Shown one piece after another: positions 16,316 to 24,376 of a stretch of 64,000 bases of DNA; position 1 is the stretch's first letter; each line of letters opens with the position of its first letter. Location: the NCBI GenBank assembly GCA_905209075.1, contig CAJLRL010000001.1, positions 214,129-278,128 of the forward strand, given 5' to 3'. The DNA is from an uncultured Lachnospiraceae bacterium. GTDB taxonomy: Bacteria > Bacillota > Clostridia > Lachnospirales > Lachnospiraceae. Position numbers and translations under genes: made by a program. The notes beneath the pieces are model-generated. The model was not told where the DNA came from. It made no database searches and was given only the letters and a program-made list of their open reading frames with translations.

Positions 16316-16379
16316 AAAAGCTGCAAAAACTTGATGTGCGTCATGTCTTTTGCAGCTTTTTTGTGGTATATATACAGTG
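16316..16379 (+). promoter_or_regulatory. Terminator / FNR-type operator / promoter (cassette 2)
   Basis: A 13-bp stem (16316-16328 with 16348-16360) and T-run end the regulator transcript. The loop holds TTGATGTGCGTCAT (16331-16344). TATATA at 16367-16372 predicts a start at 16379, which puts the operator centre at exactly -41.5. The first 60 bases closely match cassette 1. The leader of the next gene would then be only 15 bases, just covering the GAGGTG ribosome site. Confidence 0.55.
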
Positions 16380-16393
16380 AAAGAGGTGATAAT

Positions 16394-18328
16394 TTGACGA
16401 AACTTAATATGTGGCTGAGACGATTTTCGATACAGCTTTTGTGGGGAGCGGGAATACTTATAGTGATCGCGATGATTTTCTCACATCTTGAGGGACTTAC
16501 GATCATTGGAAATATATGTTATATTGTGGCATTTGTATTATCCGGCGTATCAATTCTGCTTCGGGCAATACAGGCGCTTAAATCTAAGACAGTCAGCATA
16601 GAACTTCTGGTGTCGATCGCATCGGTCGGAGCCTGTGTGATAGGTGAATTTAATGAAGCTGCAATAGTGACATTTCTTTTCCAGCTTGGATCGTTTTTGG
16701 AACAAAAAACAATGAAAAAGACAAGGTCGGCAATCAAAGAACTGACGCAGATGGCGCCTACAACAGCATGGAGGATCATAAAATCTGTAAATTCCGGGGA
16801 TAATACTGACTGCAAAAATAGTTCTGATAATAGCTGCAGTAATGAACGGAAGGAAAAGTTTGATATAGAAGAAATTGATGCAGATGAGGTTGAAATAGGA
16901 GATACACTGCTTGTAAAAGCAGGAAGCCAGATCGCTTCAGATGGTATAGTGGTAAAAGGTGACGGATATGTGCTTGAAGCAAGCATTACAGGGGAGCCGC
17001 TTCCAAAACACAAGGCAGATGGTGACATAGTGTATGCCGGAACTATTCTGGACAGCGGGAATCTTCATATGCGCGCGACAAAGGTTGGAGAAGATACGAC
17101 TTTTGCAAAGATAATAGCGCTTGTTGAGGAGGCGCAGGATGCAAAATCACCGGTGGAGAGATTTATCGACCGTTTCGCAAAATACTATACACCTGCGGTC
17201 ATAATTATAGCAGCTCTGGTATTTATATTTACCCGGAATGTTGATACGGCGATCACGATACTGGTGCTTGCCTGTCCGGGAGCACTCGTTATAGGAGCAC
17301 CTATCGCAAATGTAGCCGGAATAGGCCGTGGAGCGAAAAACAGCATCCTCTTAAAGGGCGGCGACAGTATCCATACATTTTCAAAAACAGATACAGTTGT
17401 CTTTGACAAGACCGGTACACTTACGATGGGAGTACCGGAAGTAAGTGCCATGAAAGATTATTCTAACGCAAGTGAACAAGTTCTTTCACTGGCAGCAAGT
17501 GTGGAAAAGGCATCCGATCATCCGCTGGCACAGGCAGTTATCCGATATGCCGGGGATGTTACGTCTTATGAGGCTTGTGCCGTTGAGACAGTAAAGGGCT
17601 GTGGGGTGAAAGCTGTAGTAAATGATCACGATGTGCTTGTGGGAAATCAAAGGCTGATGGAACAGGACGGCATAGAGCTGCCGGAGCAGATAAAGCAGGA
17701 TTTAAGTGATGTACAAAATACAGGCGCATCGATCGTTCTTATATCCATAGATAAAAAAGTTGCCATGTTGCTTGGAATTTCTGATAAAATAAAAGCAGAT
17801 GCAAAGAAAAGCATTGCGGATCTTAAAGATATGGGAATCTCCGATATCATAATGCTGACCGGGGATAATGCGGCGACAGCTTCTGCGATCGCAGCTGATC
17901 TTGGTATCACGGACTATCGCGCAGAGCTTTTGCCGGAGGATAAGATGACAGTTATCCGCAGCTTGCAGGATGCCGGGAAAATTGTTACATTTGTAGGAGA
18001 CGGAATCAATGACAGTCCTGCTCTTGCAGCCGCTGATACAGGCATAGCAATGGGCTCGGGAACAGATGTGGCAATAGATAATTCGGATGTTGTCCTTATA
18101 AGATCAGATCTAGAAAGTCTTGTCAGATCGCTTAGGATATCAAGGAAAACGGTTCATATTTTATACGAAAATATCGCTATTGCTGTAGGAACAGTTATAT
18201 TATTGCTTGCAGGACTTTTTGCAGGATATATCCATATGGCAATCGGAATGCTGATACATGAGGCAAGCATACTTGTTGTAATATTTAACGCAATGAGAAA
18301 TAGTTCCATGCGTTTAAAATACAAATGA
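16394..18328 (+). CDS. Heavy-metal P1B-type ATPase with CPG motif
   Basis: Start taken at TTG 16394 (644 residues) because GAGGTG precedes it and the upstream frame runs through the promoter. The membrane pump uses ATP to move a transition metal. Signatures: TGEPLP (actuator), phosphorylation site VFDKTGTLT, HP locus SDHPLAQAV, and GDGINDSPALAAAD. The metal-binding helix reads LACPGALVIG, so the usual CPC is CPG, and the last helix pair has MLIHEASILVVIFNAMR. The N-terminus lacks an HMA domain; a separate HMA protein follows. A Cys/Asn/Ser-rich loop near residues 133-165 precedes the actuator. The substrate cannot be fixed from the motif; Zn/Cd/Co, Cu or Fe are all possible. First gene of a four-gene operon. 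Confidence 0.85.
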   Translation: MTKLNMWLRRFSIQLLWGAGILIVIAMIFSHLEGLTIIGNICYIVAFVLSGVSILLRAIQALKSKTVSIELLVSIASVGACVIGEFNEAAIVTFLFQLGSFLEQKTMKKTRSAIKELTQMAPTTAWRIIKSVNSGDNTDCKNSSDNSCSNERKEKFDIEEIDADEVEIGDTLLVKAGSQIASDGIVVKGDGYVLEASITGEPLPKHKADGDIVYAGTILDSGNLHMRATKVGEDTTFAKIIALVEEAQDAKSPVERFIDRFAKYYTPAVIIIAALVFIFTRNVDTAITILVLACPGALVIGAPIANVAGIGRGAKNSILLKGGDSIHTFSKTDTVVFDKTGTLTMGVPEVSAMKDYSNASEQVLSLAASVEKASDHPLAQAVIRYAGDVTSYEACAVETVKGCGVKAVVNDHDVLVGNQRLMEQDGIELPEQIKQDLSDVQNTGASIVLISIDKKVAMLLGISDKIKADAKKSIADLKDMGISDIIMLTGDNAATASAIAADLGITDYRAELLPEDKMTVIRSLQDAGKIVTFVGDGINDSPALAAADTGIAMGSGTDVAIDNSDVVLIRSDLESLVRSLRISRKTVHILYENIAIAVGTVILLLAGLFAGYIHMAIGMLIHEASILVVIFNAMRNSSMRLKYK

Positions 18329-18373
18329 AATTTAAGTTAATTATTTTAATAAAAAACGAAAGGAATCTGGAAT

Positions 18374-18577
18374 ATGAAGAAAACAATACAGATGGAAGAG
18401 CTTGTGTGCCCTATGTGCGCGCAGAAAATAGAGACAGCTTTGCAGAAAGTTGACGGCGTAAGCAGCGTATCGGTGCTTTACAATGCAAGCAAGGCAAAGG
18501 TGGAATTTGATGAAAATAAGACAAGCGTTGATGAACTTGTAAAGGTAATTACCGGACTTGGATATGTAGTGATATAG
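18374..18577 (+). CDS. HMA-domain metal chaperone (CopZ-like)
   Basis: A 67-residue single ferredoxin-like HMA domain: EELVCPMCAQKIETAL carries the CxxC metal site at residues 12-15, and the usual V-GV-SV-V-YN--KA-V-FD----V-EL---I--LGY framework is complete. It sits 45 bases after the P-ATPase, which itself lacks this domain, so it probably hands metal to the pump. A small 8-bp hairpin (18578-18597) follows the stop. Confidence 0.85.
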   Translation: MKKTIQMEELVCPMCAQKIETALQKVDGVSSVSVLYNASKAKVEFDENKTSVDELVKVITGLGYVVI

Positions 18578-18657
18578 GAAATCATCAGAATGATTTCAAC
18601 ATAAATGAATGTGTAAAGTTATAGACAGTAAATATATTATAAATCAGGAGGAAAACA

Positions 18658-18903
18658 ATGAACAAAGAGACGATAGAGACACTTGACAAAATTTTACCGG
18701 TTGTAGAAAGAGTACACAGTGAGCACCACCCTGAACTTCACAAGGTTGCAGAACTTTACAATGAATTAAAAAAGGCTCCGTCCAGAGTAATTTTTGATGA
18801 AATGCAGGCTGTAACAGGAAACTATGCTGTTCCCGATGATGCATGCCTGACTTACGCAAAGACCTATAACCTGCTTGAAGCGTTGGACAGGGAGTTTGCA
18901 TAA
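18658..18903 (+). CDS. Shrunken RIC/YtfE-like (hemerythrin-type) small protein
   Basis: 81 residues, ATG 18658 after AGGAGG. VERVHSEHHPELHKVAEL resembles the R-HG--HPEL helix of iron-sulphur repair proteins (RIC: ScdA, YtfE), and the C-terminal VTGNYAVPDDACLTYAKTYN resembles their T-DY--PE-AC--W---Y segment. The E---LFP and H--EN ligands of the di-iron site are missing, so it is either a degenerate derivative or binds iron differently. The next gene starts within its stop codon (TAATG), so it is coupled to the FNR-type regulator. The family link is from remembered motifs and moderately sure. Confidence 0.45.
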   Translation: MNKETIETLDKILPVVERVHSEHHPELHKVAELYNELKKAPSRVIFDEMQAVTGNYAVPDDACLTYAKTYNLLEALDREFA

Positions 18904-19565
18904 TGGGCTGCCCGTGCTGTGAGGGTATAGAGCCTTGTGCTGCAAAGATATCCATTTTTAAGCATTTGGACCGTGCGAGCCAGGAAGAAATCAGCGAGAT
19001 TGCCATTCACCGTGAAGTCAAAAAGGGTGAGCTTTTGTTTACACCGGATGACAGCCGCGGGCTTTATCTGATATCGGAAGGAACCGTAAAAGTGTACGAG
19101 CTTACACCTTCCGGTAAGGAATATCTGCTTCAGGTGCTTCACAAAGGTGACTTTGTGGGTGAGGAGGCATTGTTTTGCCATGAGGAAAATTATACCTACG
19201 GTGAAGCATTATCGGACGGCAGGCTGTGCTTTATAGATCAGAAGGATTTTATGGAACTTCTTATGAAGCATCCGTCAATAAGTCTTAAGCTTTTGGAGGA
19301 ATTCAGCCGCAGAATGCATCAGAATGCGCATCAATCTTCGACAAATACAGAGCCGGTTCTAGAAAGGCTCTGGGCATACCTGCTCAATCTTTCAGCGGCA
19401 CAGGGCAGTGATACTTTTGAGATCCCGTTGCAGCTAAAGGAATTGTCTTCGTATCTGAATACTACTCCGGAGACTGTTTCAAGAAGACTAAAGGAACTTG
19501 AAAAGCATCAGATAATAAAACGGGAGCGCAGGAAGATTACTATTTTAAATAAAAATGAAATATAA
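18903..19565 (+). CDS. CRP/FNR-family regulator with N-terminal cysteine cluster
   Basis: A 220-residue transcription factor: N-terminal Cys residues at 3, 5, 6 and 12 (CPCCEGIEPC), a cyclic-nucleotide-binding-type beta-roll (LISEGTVKVYELTPSGKEYLL, GDFVGE), dimer helix, and a helix-turn-helix ending TTPETVSRRLKELEKHQII. The Cys cluster resembles the Fe-S site of FNR; the E--SR recognition helix is the FNR type that reads TTGA half-sites, matching the operators at 14354 and 16331. It likely senses oxygen, NO or metal and controls its own operon (inferred). Confidence 0.85.
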   Translation: MGCPCCEGIEPCAAKISIFKHLDRASQEEISEIAIHREVKKGELLFTPDDSRGLYLISEGTVKVYELTPSGKEYLLQVLHKGDFVGEEALFCHEENYTYGEALSDGRLCFIDQKDFMELLMKHPSISLKLLEEFSRRMHQNAHQSSTNTEPVLERLWAYLLNLSAAQGSDTFEIPLQLKELSSYLNTTPETVSRRLKELEKHQIIKRERRKITILNKNEI

Positions 19566-19601
19566 TCACGTTATTGTTGTAATAACAACATAAATTAATA
19601 A

Positions 19602-19663
19602 AGTCATACTGTATATTAGAATCGTAAGGAATACAAACTATATACAGCATGGCTTTTTATTTT
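19602..19663 (+). terminator. Terminator of the metal/FNR operon
   Basis: AGTCAT-A-CTGTATAT (19602-19616) pairs with ATATACAG-C-ATGGCT (19640-19654), one G-U pair and one 1-1 mismatch, followed by TTTTTATTTT. It separates the operon from the DUF438 gene. Confidence 0.65.
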
Positions 19664-19734
19664 AGATAAATATGTGATGTGTACAGTATATGTGTTTTTA
19701 CAATATTTAGGCAGATGATCTGGAGGAATGAATA

Positions 19735-21063
19735 ATGAACAGTAATGGTAACAGCAATAATATAGAAAAGATCAAATCATATCTCAAAAGACTGGATGCC
19801 GGAGAAAATCTCGAGAGTGTAAGAGCGGATTTTAAGATAGAATTCAGGGCTGTGGATGCATCCGAGATAATGGAAGCCGAGCAGCAGCTTTTAAAGGAAG
19901 GAACACCACTGGAGCAGGTGCAGCGCCTGTGTGATGTGCACTCTGCACTTTTTCACGGTTCAACAAATGAGGAGCAGATCGCAAATGCCGAAAAAGCAGT
20001 GGCACAATCAATAAAAGATAAAAAGCTTGCGGCAACTGCGAAGCTTATTGCGATAAAAGGGCATCCGCTTTATACATTTACACTGGAAAATGGACAGCTT
20101 GCAAAGGTAATTGCTGAGTGTAAAAAATATCTTGAGACAGGCAACGCAGGATCAGATAGTGCCTTGAATAGTGGTTGTCTTAAAGATATGGGAAGTTTAC
20201 TCAGACAGCTTCGTGAGGCTGCGATACACTATGCGAAAAAAGGTGATCTGCTCTATCCGCATCTCAAGGTAAAATACGGTGTGAGCGGTCCGTCGGATGT
20301 CATGTGGACAGTTGATGACGAGATAAGAGATGAGCTTGCATATTTATCAAAAGCGATAGAGTCAAAAGAAATAAAGTCAAAGTCCGGTTCATCTGATAAT
20401 CCTAAAAACACAGTACAATATACTGAGGATGAATGCAGAGAGCTTACAGAGAGGTTTGAAACAGTAGTAAGACGTCTTGATGAGATGATATATAAAGAAG
20501 CAAATATCCTGTTTCCAAACTGTGCGCTCAATTTCACAGAAGAGGAATGGATAGGCATATATCGTGACTCAAAAGATTATGCTGATTGTTTTGGTGTGAA
20601 AAATGAGGTTTGGGAAGAAGCAGAGGAATATTTGAAGAATAATTCAAATGATTGTGGAATAAAGAAGGAAAATGCAGAAAGTGAGATTATGCTCGGTGGT
20701 GGACATATGACGGTAGAACAGCTTGATGCAATGCTCAATACAATTCCGCTTGAGATATCATTTGTAGATGATCAGGACATGAACAGATATTTTAATGAAG
20801 GCTCAAAGGTATTCAAGCGTCCGGGCATGGCAATCGACAGAGAGGTATGGAGCTGCCATCCACCGAAAGTAGAGCAGCAGGTCAGACGCATAATCGGTGA
20901 ATTTAAAGAGGGGACACTTGATAAAGTCCCGGTATGGATGAATAAAAACGGCAGAGTATTTCTGGTAACTTATATGGCTGTGAGGGATAAGGCAGGAAAA
21001 TATCTCGGCACGATGGAGCTTGTGCAGGATATGGAATTTGCGAAGGAGTACTTTCTTAAGTAG
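19735..21063 (+). CDS. DUF438 / hemerythrin-like protein with C-terminal PAS domain
   Basis: 442 residues, GGAGG site. The N-terminal 75 residues (IKSYLKRLDAGENLESVRAD..., LCDVHSALFHG) match DUF438. A helical middle part with GHPLYTFTLEN, LREAAIHYAKKGDLLYPHLK and later KEANILFPN gives the spaced His/Glu pattern of a hemerythrin-like iron site. The C-terminus (MTVEQLDAMLNTIPLEISFV... to LGTMELVQDM) is a PAS domain with a conserved FVDD-----YFN start. Such proteins are cytoplasmic and probably sense oxygen, NO or iron. It lies directly after the FNR-type operon with its own promoter region, in keeping with a shared stress role. Confidence 0.8.
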   Translation: MNSNGNSNNIEKIKSYLKRLDAGENLESVRADFKIEFRAVDASEIMEAEQQLLKEGTPLEQVQRLCDVHSALFHGSTNEEQIANAEKAVAQSIKDKKLAATAKLIAIKGHPLYTFTLENGQLAKVIAECKKYLETGNAGSDSALNSGCLKDMGSLLRQLREAAIHYAKKGDLLYPHLKVKYGVSGPSDVMWTVDDEIRDELAYLSKAIESKEIKSKSGSSDNPKNTVQYTEDECRELTERFETVVRRLDEMIYKEANILFPNCALNFTEEEWIGIYRDSKDYADCFGVKNEVWEEAEEYLKNNSNDCGIKKENAESEIMLGGGHMTVEQLDAMLNTIPLEISFVDDQDMNRYFNEGSKVFKRPGMAIDREVWSCHPPKVEQQVRRIIGEFKEGTLDKVPVWMNKNGRVFLVTYMAVRDKAGKYLGTMELVQDMEFAKEYFLK

Positions 21064-21172
21064 TATGTGAGTATATGGTATAATTTATTTGATACATTTT
21101 AGATACAAATATCTGCTAATATATAAATTGGTAAATTTTGCATAACCATATGGATAGACAAAAGAGGGATAA

Positions 21173-22762
21173 ATGAAATTCAGATACAAAGTATTGTTTA
21201 CAAATTTAATACTTCTTTCGCTGGGACTTGGTCTGGTCGGATACCTCATGATACACAAGAATTTTGAGCTTGCGAAGCAGACGCAGCTTAAAAATGCTAT
21301 TGTGCAGAACAATCTGGTACAGTCCTCGGTGGAGTATGAACTGCTGCAGCTTTTAAATTCTGATTCTGAAAACGCTACGTCTCAGACAATAGATAATGCT
21401 GTATCCCAGACCACGGATAACAGCAAAAGCATAAAGAGCAGCGACATTACCGCATCCTCCATAGCCGCGCAACTTCCGCAGATCGGAAGCCGTGTAAGCA
21501 GCAGTGTGCGCACAAAGGATTCATTTTTCTATATATACTATGATGGAAACCGGGTGTATACGGACGATAAAAGCCAGGTGGATATAAATGAGACACTTTT
21601 TAATGATCTGACAACAGGAAATAAGAATTATCTCATAAATATTGAGGATGAAAAACACTATATTTATGTGACATCACAGAGTGTGATAGATGAGAAAAAT
21701 CTCTGGATCATCAGTAAATGTGACGCATCGGAGGCATATTCGCTCTTAGATGAGCAGATAAAATATTTCAGGCTGATAATAGTAGTTATATTGATCGCAG
21801 AGTCGGTTGCAATGTACTTTATAAGCAGATATATGACAAAGCCGCTCGAGAAACTAAACCGTGTCAGCGAGGAAATAGCACAGGGAGATTATGCCACAAG
21901 GGTAAATGTAAAAAGTCATGATGAGATAGGACTTCTTGCACAGAAATTCAATATCATGGCGCAGGCGGTATCGGATCATGTAGACGAGCTAAATGACATG
22001 GTACACAGGCGTGAACAGTTTGTGGCGGATTTTACCCATGAGATAAAAACACCGATGACATCGATCATTGGCTATGCGGATACTATGCGCTCACTGGAGC
22101 TTCCGAGGGAAGAACAGATAATGGCACTTGGATATATTTTTTCAGAGGGAAAACGTCTTGAGAGCATGTCGAATAAGCTTTTTGATCTGATATATCTGCG
22201 TCAGCATGATATTAAAAAGGATGATGTCCATATGGCAGATCTTTGCGCAGAGGTGGTAAAGGTTGTCGGGCCTGCATACGAAAACAGGCATCTTATTATA
22301 GAAACTGCGATAGAGGATGCTGTGCTGACTGTGAATAGAGAGCTTCTGGTTACGGCACTTGTCAATCTGATGGATAATGCAAGAAAAGCGTCATCTGAGG
22401 GTGGAAAGGTTGAAATTACAGGAAAATATGTACATGACAAAGTAAATAGTACACTAGAAGATAAAAAAACTCAAAAAAATGATGAGAGTACAGATGATGA
22501 ATGTGCAGATACATATGAAATCTGTATAATCGATCACGGAATCGGAATGACAAAAGAGCAGGCAGACAGGATTTGCGATGAATTTTATATGGTAGACAAA
22601 TCAAGGGCAAGAAAAGAGGGCGGTGCAGGAATAGGAATGTCACTTGTGGCAGTCATACTGGAGCACCACAACGCAAAGCTTTCTGTGGAAAGTGAGCCCG
22701 GATGCGGAACAACTATGAGAATTTCGCTGCATGGAAAATCTGAATGCAGTATAGATGTTTAG
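21173..22762 (+). CDS. Sensor histidine kinase
   Basis: A 529-residue membrane kinase. Two membrane helices (about residues 11-29 and 197-217) flank a 165-residue extracellular sensor rich in Ser, Thr and Asp. HAMP follows (SRYMTKPLEKLNRVSEEIAQGDYATRV), then the phospho-acceptor H289 in ADFTHEIKTPMTSIIGY. The ATPase domain has LVNLMDNARKAS (N box), IDHGIGM (G1) and GGAGIGMSLV (G2). No regulator is adjacent; the regulator at 15589 lacks a kinase, so the two probably form a pair separated by the P-ATPase/FNR block. Downstream lies a membrane-anchored protein 87 bases away. Confidence 0.9.
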   Translation: MKFRYKVLFTNLILLSLGLGLVGYLMIHKNFELAKQTQLKNAIVQNNLVQSSVEYELLQLLNSDSENATSQTIDNAVSQTTDNSKSIKSSDITASSIAAQLPQIGSRVSSSVRTKDSFFYIYYDGNRVYTDDKSQVDINETLFNDLTTGNKNYLINIEDEKHYIYVTSQSVIDEKNLWIISKCDASEAYSLLDEQIKYFRLIIVVILIAESVAMYFISRYMTKPLEKLNRVSEEIAQGDYATRVNVKSHDEIGLLAQKFNIMAQAVSDHVDELNDMVHRREQFVADFTHEIKTPMTSIIGYADTMRSLELPREEQIMALGYIFSEGKRLESMSNKLFDLIYLRQHDIKKDDVHMADLCAEVVKVVGPAYENRHLIIETAIEDAVLTVNRELLVTALVNLMDNARKASSEGGKVEITGKYVHDKVNSTLEDKKTQKNDESTDDECADTYEICIIDHGIGMTKEQADRICDEFYMVDKSRARKEGGAGIGMSLVAVILEHHNAKLSVESEPGCGTTMRISLHGKSECSIDV

Positions 22763-22849
22763 AATGGGTAATCACAGATAATTTTTACATGGTGTGAATT
22801 ATTACAAATACTGCTCAGTAACCGATTACATAAAACTCCGAGGATAGAT

Positions 22850-23623
22850 ATGAAAAAAGAAAATATTAAATTTATTATAATGTCAGTTATAGTAGTATGC
22901 ATTGTGATAGCCGGAATACTGGTGCCGGGCATAGTACTCGAGGCAAAGCAGAAAAGTGAATATGATAAGGTGGCACAGGTACCAAAAGATTACCTTCCGT
23001 CAAGCTCGGTTATGGCAAAGGAGGCATCGGCAAATCTGAAATTGTCGGAGAAACTTTCTCTTATAGATGGGCAATGGGATAGTACTACGGATGAGGCGGC
23101 ATCATATGAGATGGACGATCAGGATTATCAGGCTGTTGCCACTGCCCGTGAGTCGATGGAGAAACTGTATGAGCAAAAACTGTATCCGGAAAATTTATCA
23201 CCGGATTATTCAAACTGGTATACGTGGGAGACAACAGCCTATAAGGCATCTGACAATACGTTCAATACTTATACAGCATATTACTGGATCATAAGATTTG
23301 AGAAATATGATGGCACCCAGACTCATACCATATGGATGCTCGAGGATGGAACGATAATTCTTGCAAGAGAGCAGACAAAGGATGCGATAGACGTTTCCAT
23401 ATTCGAATCAGCAGATGGACAGGGGGATGCTCTGGATAGTATAAGTCTGGATGATAAAATAACAGATGATTATACGGCTGCATTTAGTTATAGCGGAATA
23501 GATTTTTCAAAAATGAATCTGATCGGACAGACGACTGCGACAGAGGAGAAAAATCAGGAGAGTTATGATGTGCTGCAGTTTTTAGGGGATAAGCAATATG
23601 TTTATGTGATCAGGGAGAAGTAA
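22850..23623 (+). CDS. Membrane-anchored extracellular protein, unknown
   Basis: 257 residues with a single N-terminal membrane segment (about 7-31, IIMSVIVVCIVIAGILVPGIV) and no lipobox; the rest is acidic and extracellular. The body (ANLKLSEKLSLIDGQWD..., YWIIRFEKYDGTQTHTIWML) resembles small substrate-independent accessory proteins near two-component systems, but no family is recognised. It probably belongs to the kinase operon. The ATG at 22850 follows a GAGGA site. Confidence 0.55.
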   Translation: MKKENIKFIIMSVIVVCIVIAGILVPGIVLEAKQKSEYDKVAQVPKDYLPSSSVMAKEASANLKLSEKLSLIDGQWDSTTDEAASYEMDDQDYQAVATARESMEKLYEQKLYPENLSPDYSNWYTWETTAYKASDNTFNTYTAYYWIIRFEKYDGTQTHTIWMLEDGTIILAREQTKDAIDVSIFESADGQGDALDSISLDDKITDDYTAAFSYSGIDFSKMNLIGQTTATEEKNQESYDVLQFLGDKQYVYVIREK

Positions 23624-23752
23624 GCCATTTGGAGTATGAAAAAGATTACACGTGGAAGAATATAATTGACTCAATAGTAAATATAGAATATAATGAACTA
23701 AATGAAATGGATTAAGAAAATCCAAAATATTAATAAAAAAGGGGGGACAACT

Positions 23753-24376
23753 ATGCTATATAATTACATTAAAGCGAATTATAAAGAAGCTGAACCCATT
23801 TTCTTTTCTGATCTGGAAAGAGATGATATAAGCAAATCAGCATTGAATCAGCAATTAAAAAGGCTTTGCGATAAAGGATTGCTTATGAAATATGATACAG
23901 GAGTTTATTACATTCCCAAACGAACTTTACTTAATTCAATGATAGGACCAAATGCTGATATGGTTGCCAGATATCGTTTTATACTTAAGGGGGATAAAAT
24001 AGAGGGATTTTATGGCGGAAACTCATTTGCTAATCAGATAGGAATAACCACTCAGGTTCCAAGAGTTGTGGAAATTGTAAGCAATAATACAAATTCTTCA
24101 GATCGTGAAGTTAAAATTGGAGATAGACGTTTCTATATAAAAAAGCCAATAGTTAAGATAACAAATGAAAATGTTTATGTATTACAAATGTTGGAACTAC
24201 TAAAAAATCTTGATGCATATCTTGATTATTCATATAAGGAAGCAAAAGAAAAATTTGCAGTGTATATATCAGCCCATGGAATAAAAAGAGCTGATGTAGA
24301 CTACTACATTAGAAAATATCCTTTGGCAACATTCAAATATTATTATGAATTGGAGTTGGATCATGTACTTGCATAA
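23753..24376 (+). CDS. AbiEi-type antitoxin (type IV toxin-antitoxin)
   Basis: GGGGGG at 23741-23746 sets the start at ATG 23753 (207 residues). The N-terminal winged helix (FFSDLERDDISKSALNQQLKRL, outlined: KSALNQQLKRL then GLLMKYDTGVYYIP) and the middle FYGGNSFANQIGITTQVP are typical of DUF6088/AbiEi antitoxins, which repress their own promoter and counteract AbiEii. It overlaps the toxin gene by 14 bases. Codon use and AT richness differ from the flanking envelope genes, fitting acquisition by transfer. Confidence 0.85.
   Translation: MLYNYIKANYKEAEPIFFSDLERDDISKSALNQQLKRLCDKGLLMKYDTGVYYIPKRTLLNSMIGPNADMVARYRFILKGDKIEGFYGGNSFANQIGITTQVPRVVEIVSNNTNSSDREVKIGDRRFYIKKPIVKITNENVYVLQMLELLKNLDAYLDYSYKEAKEKFAVYISAHGIKRADVDYYIRKYPLATFKYYYELELDHVLA

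Noticed and set aside
16331..16393. Upstream ATG as start of the P-type ATPase
   Set aside because: That segment contains the operator and predicted -10; the TTG at 16394 has a GAGGTG site and lies just after the predicted transcript start.
18903..19565. Naming the FNR-type protein HcpR
   Set aside because: The TTGAC-N4-GTCA site recalls HcpR sites, but no hcp or norV gene lies in the window, so the name would be a guess.
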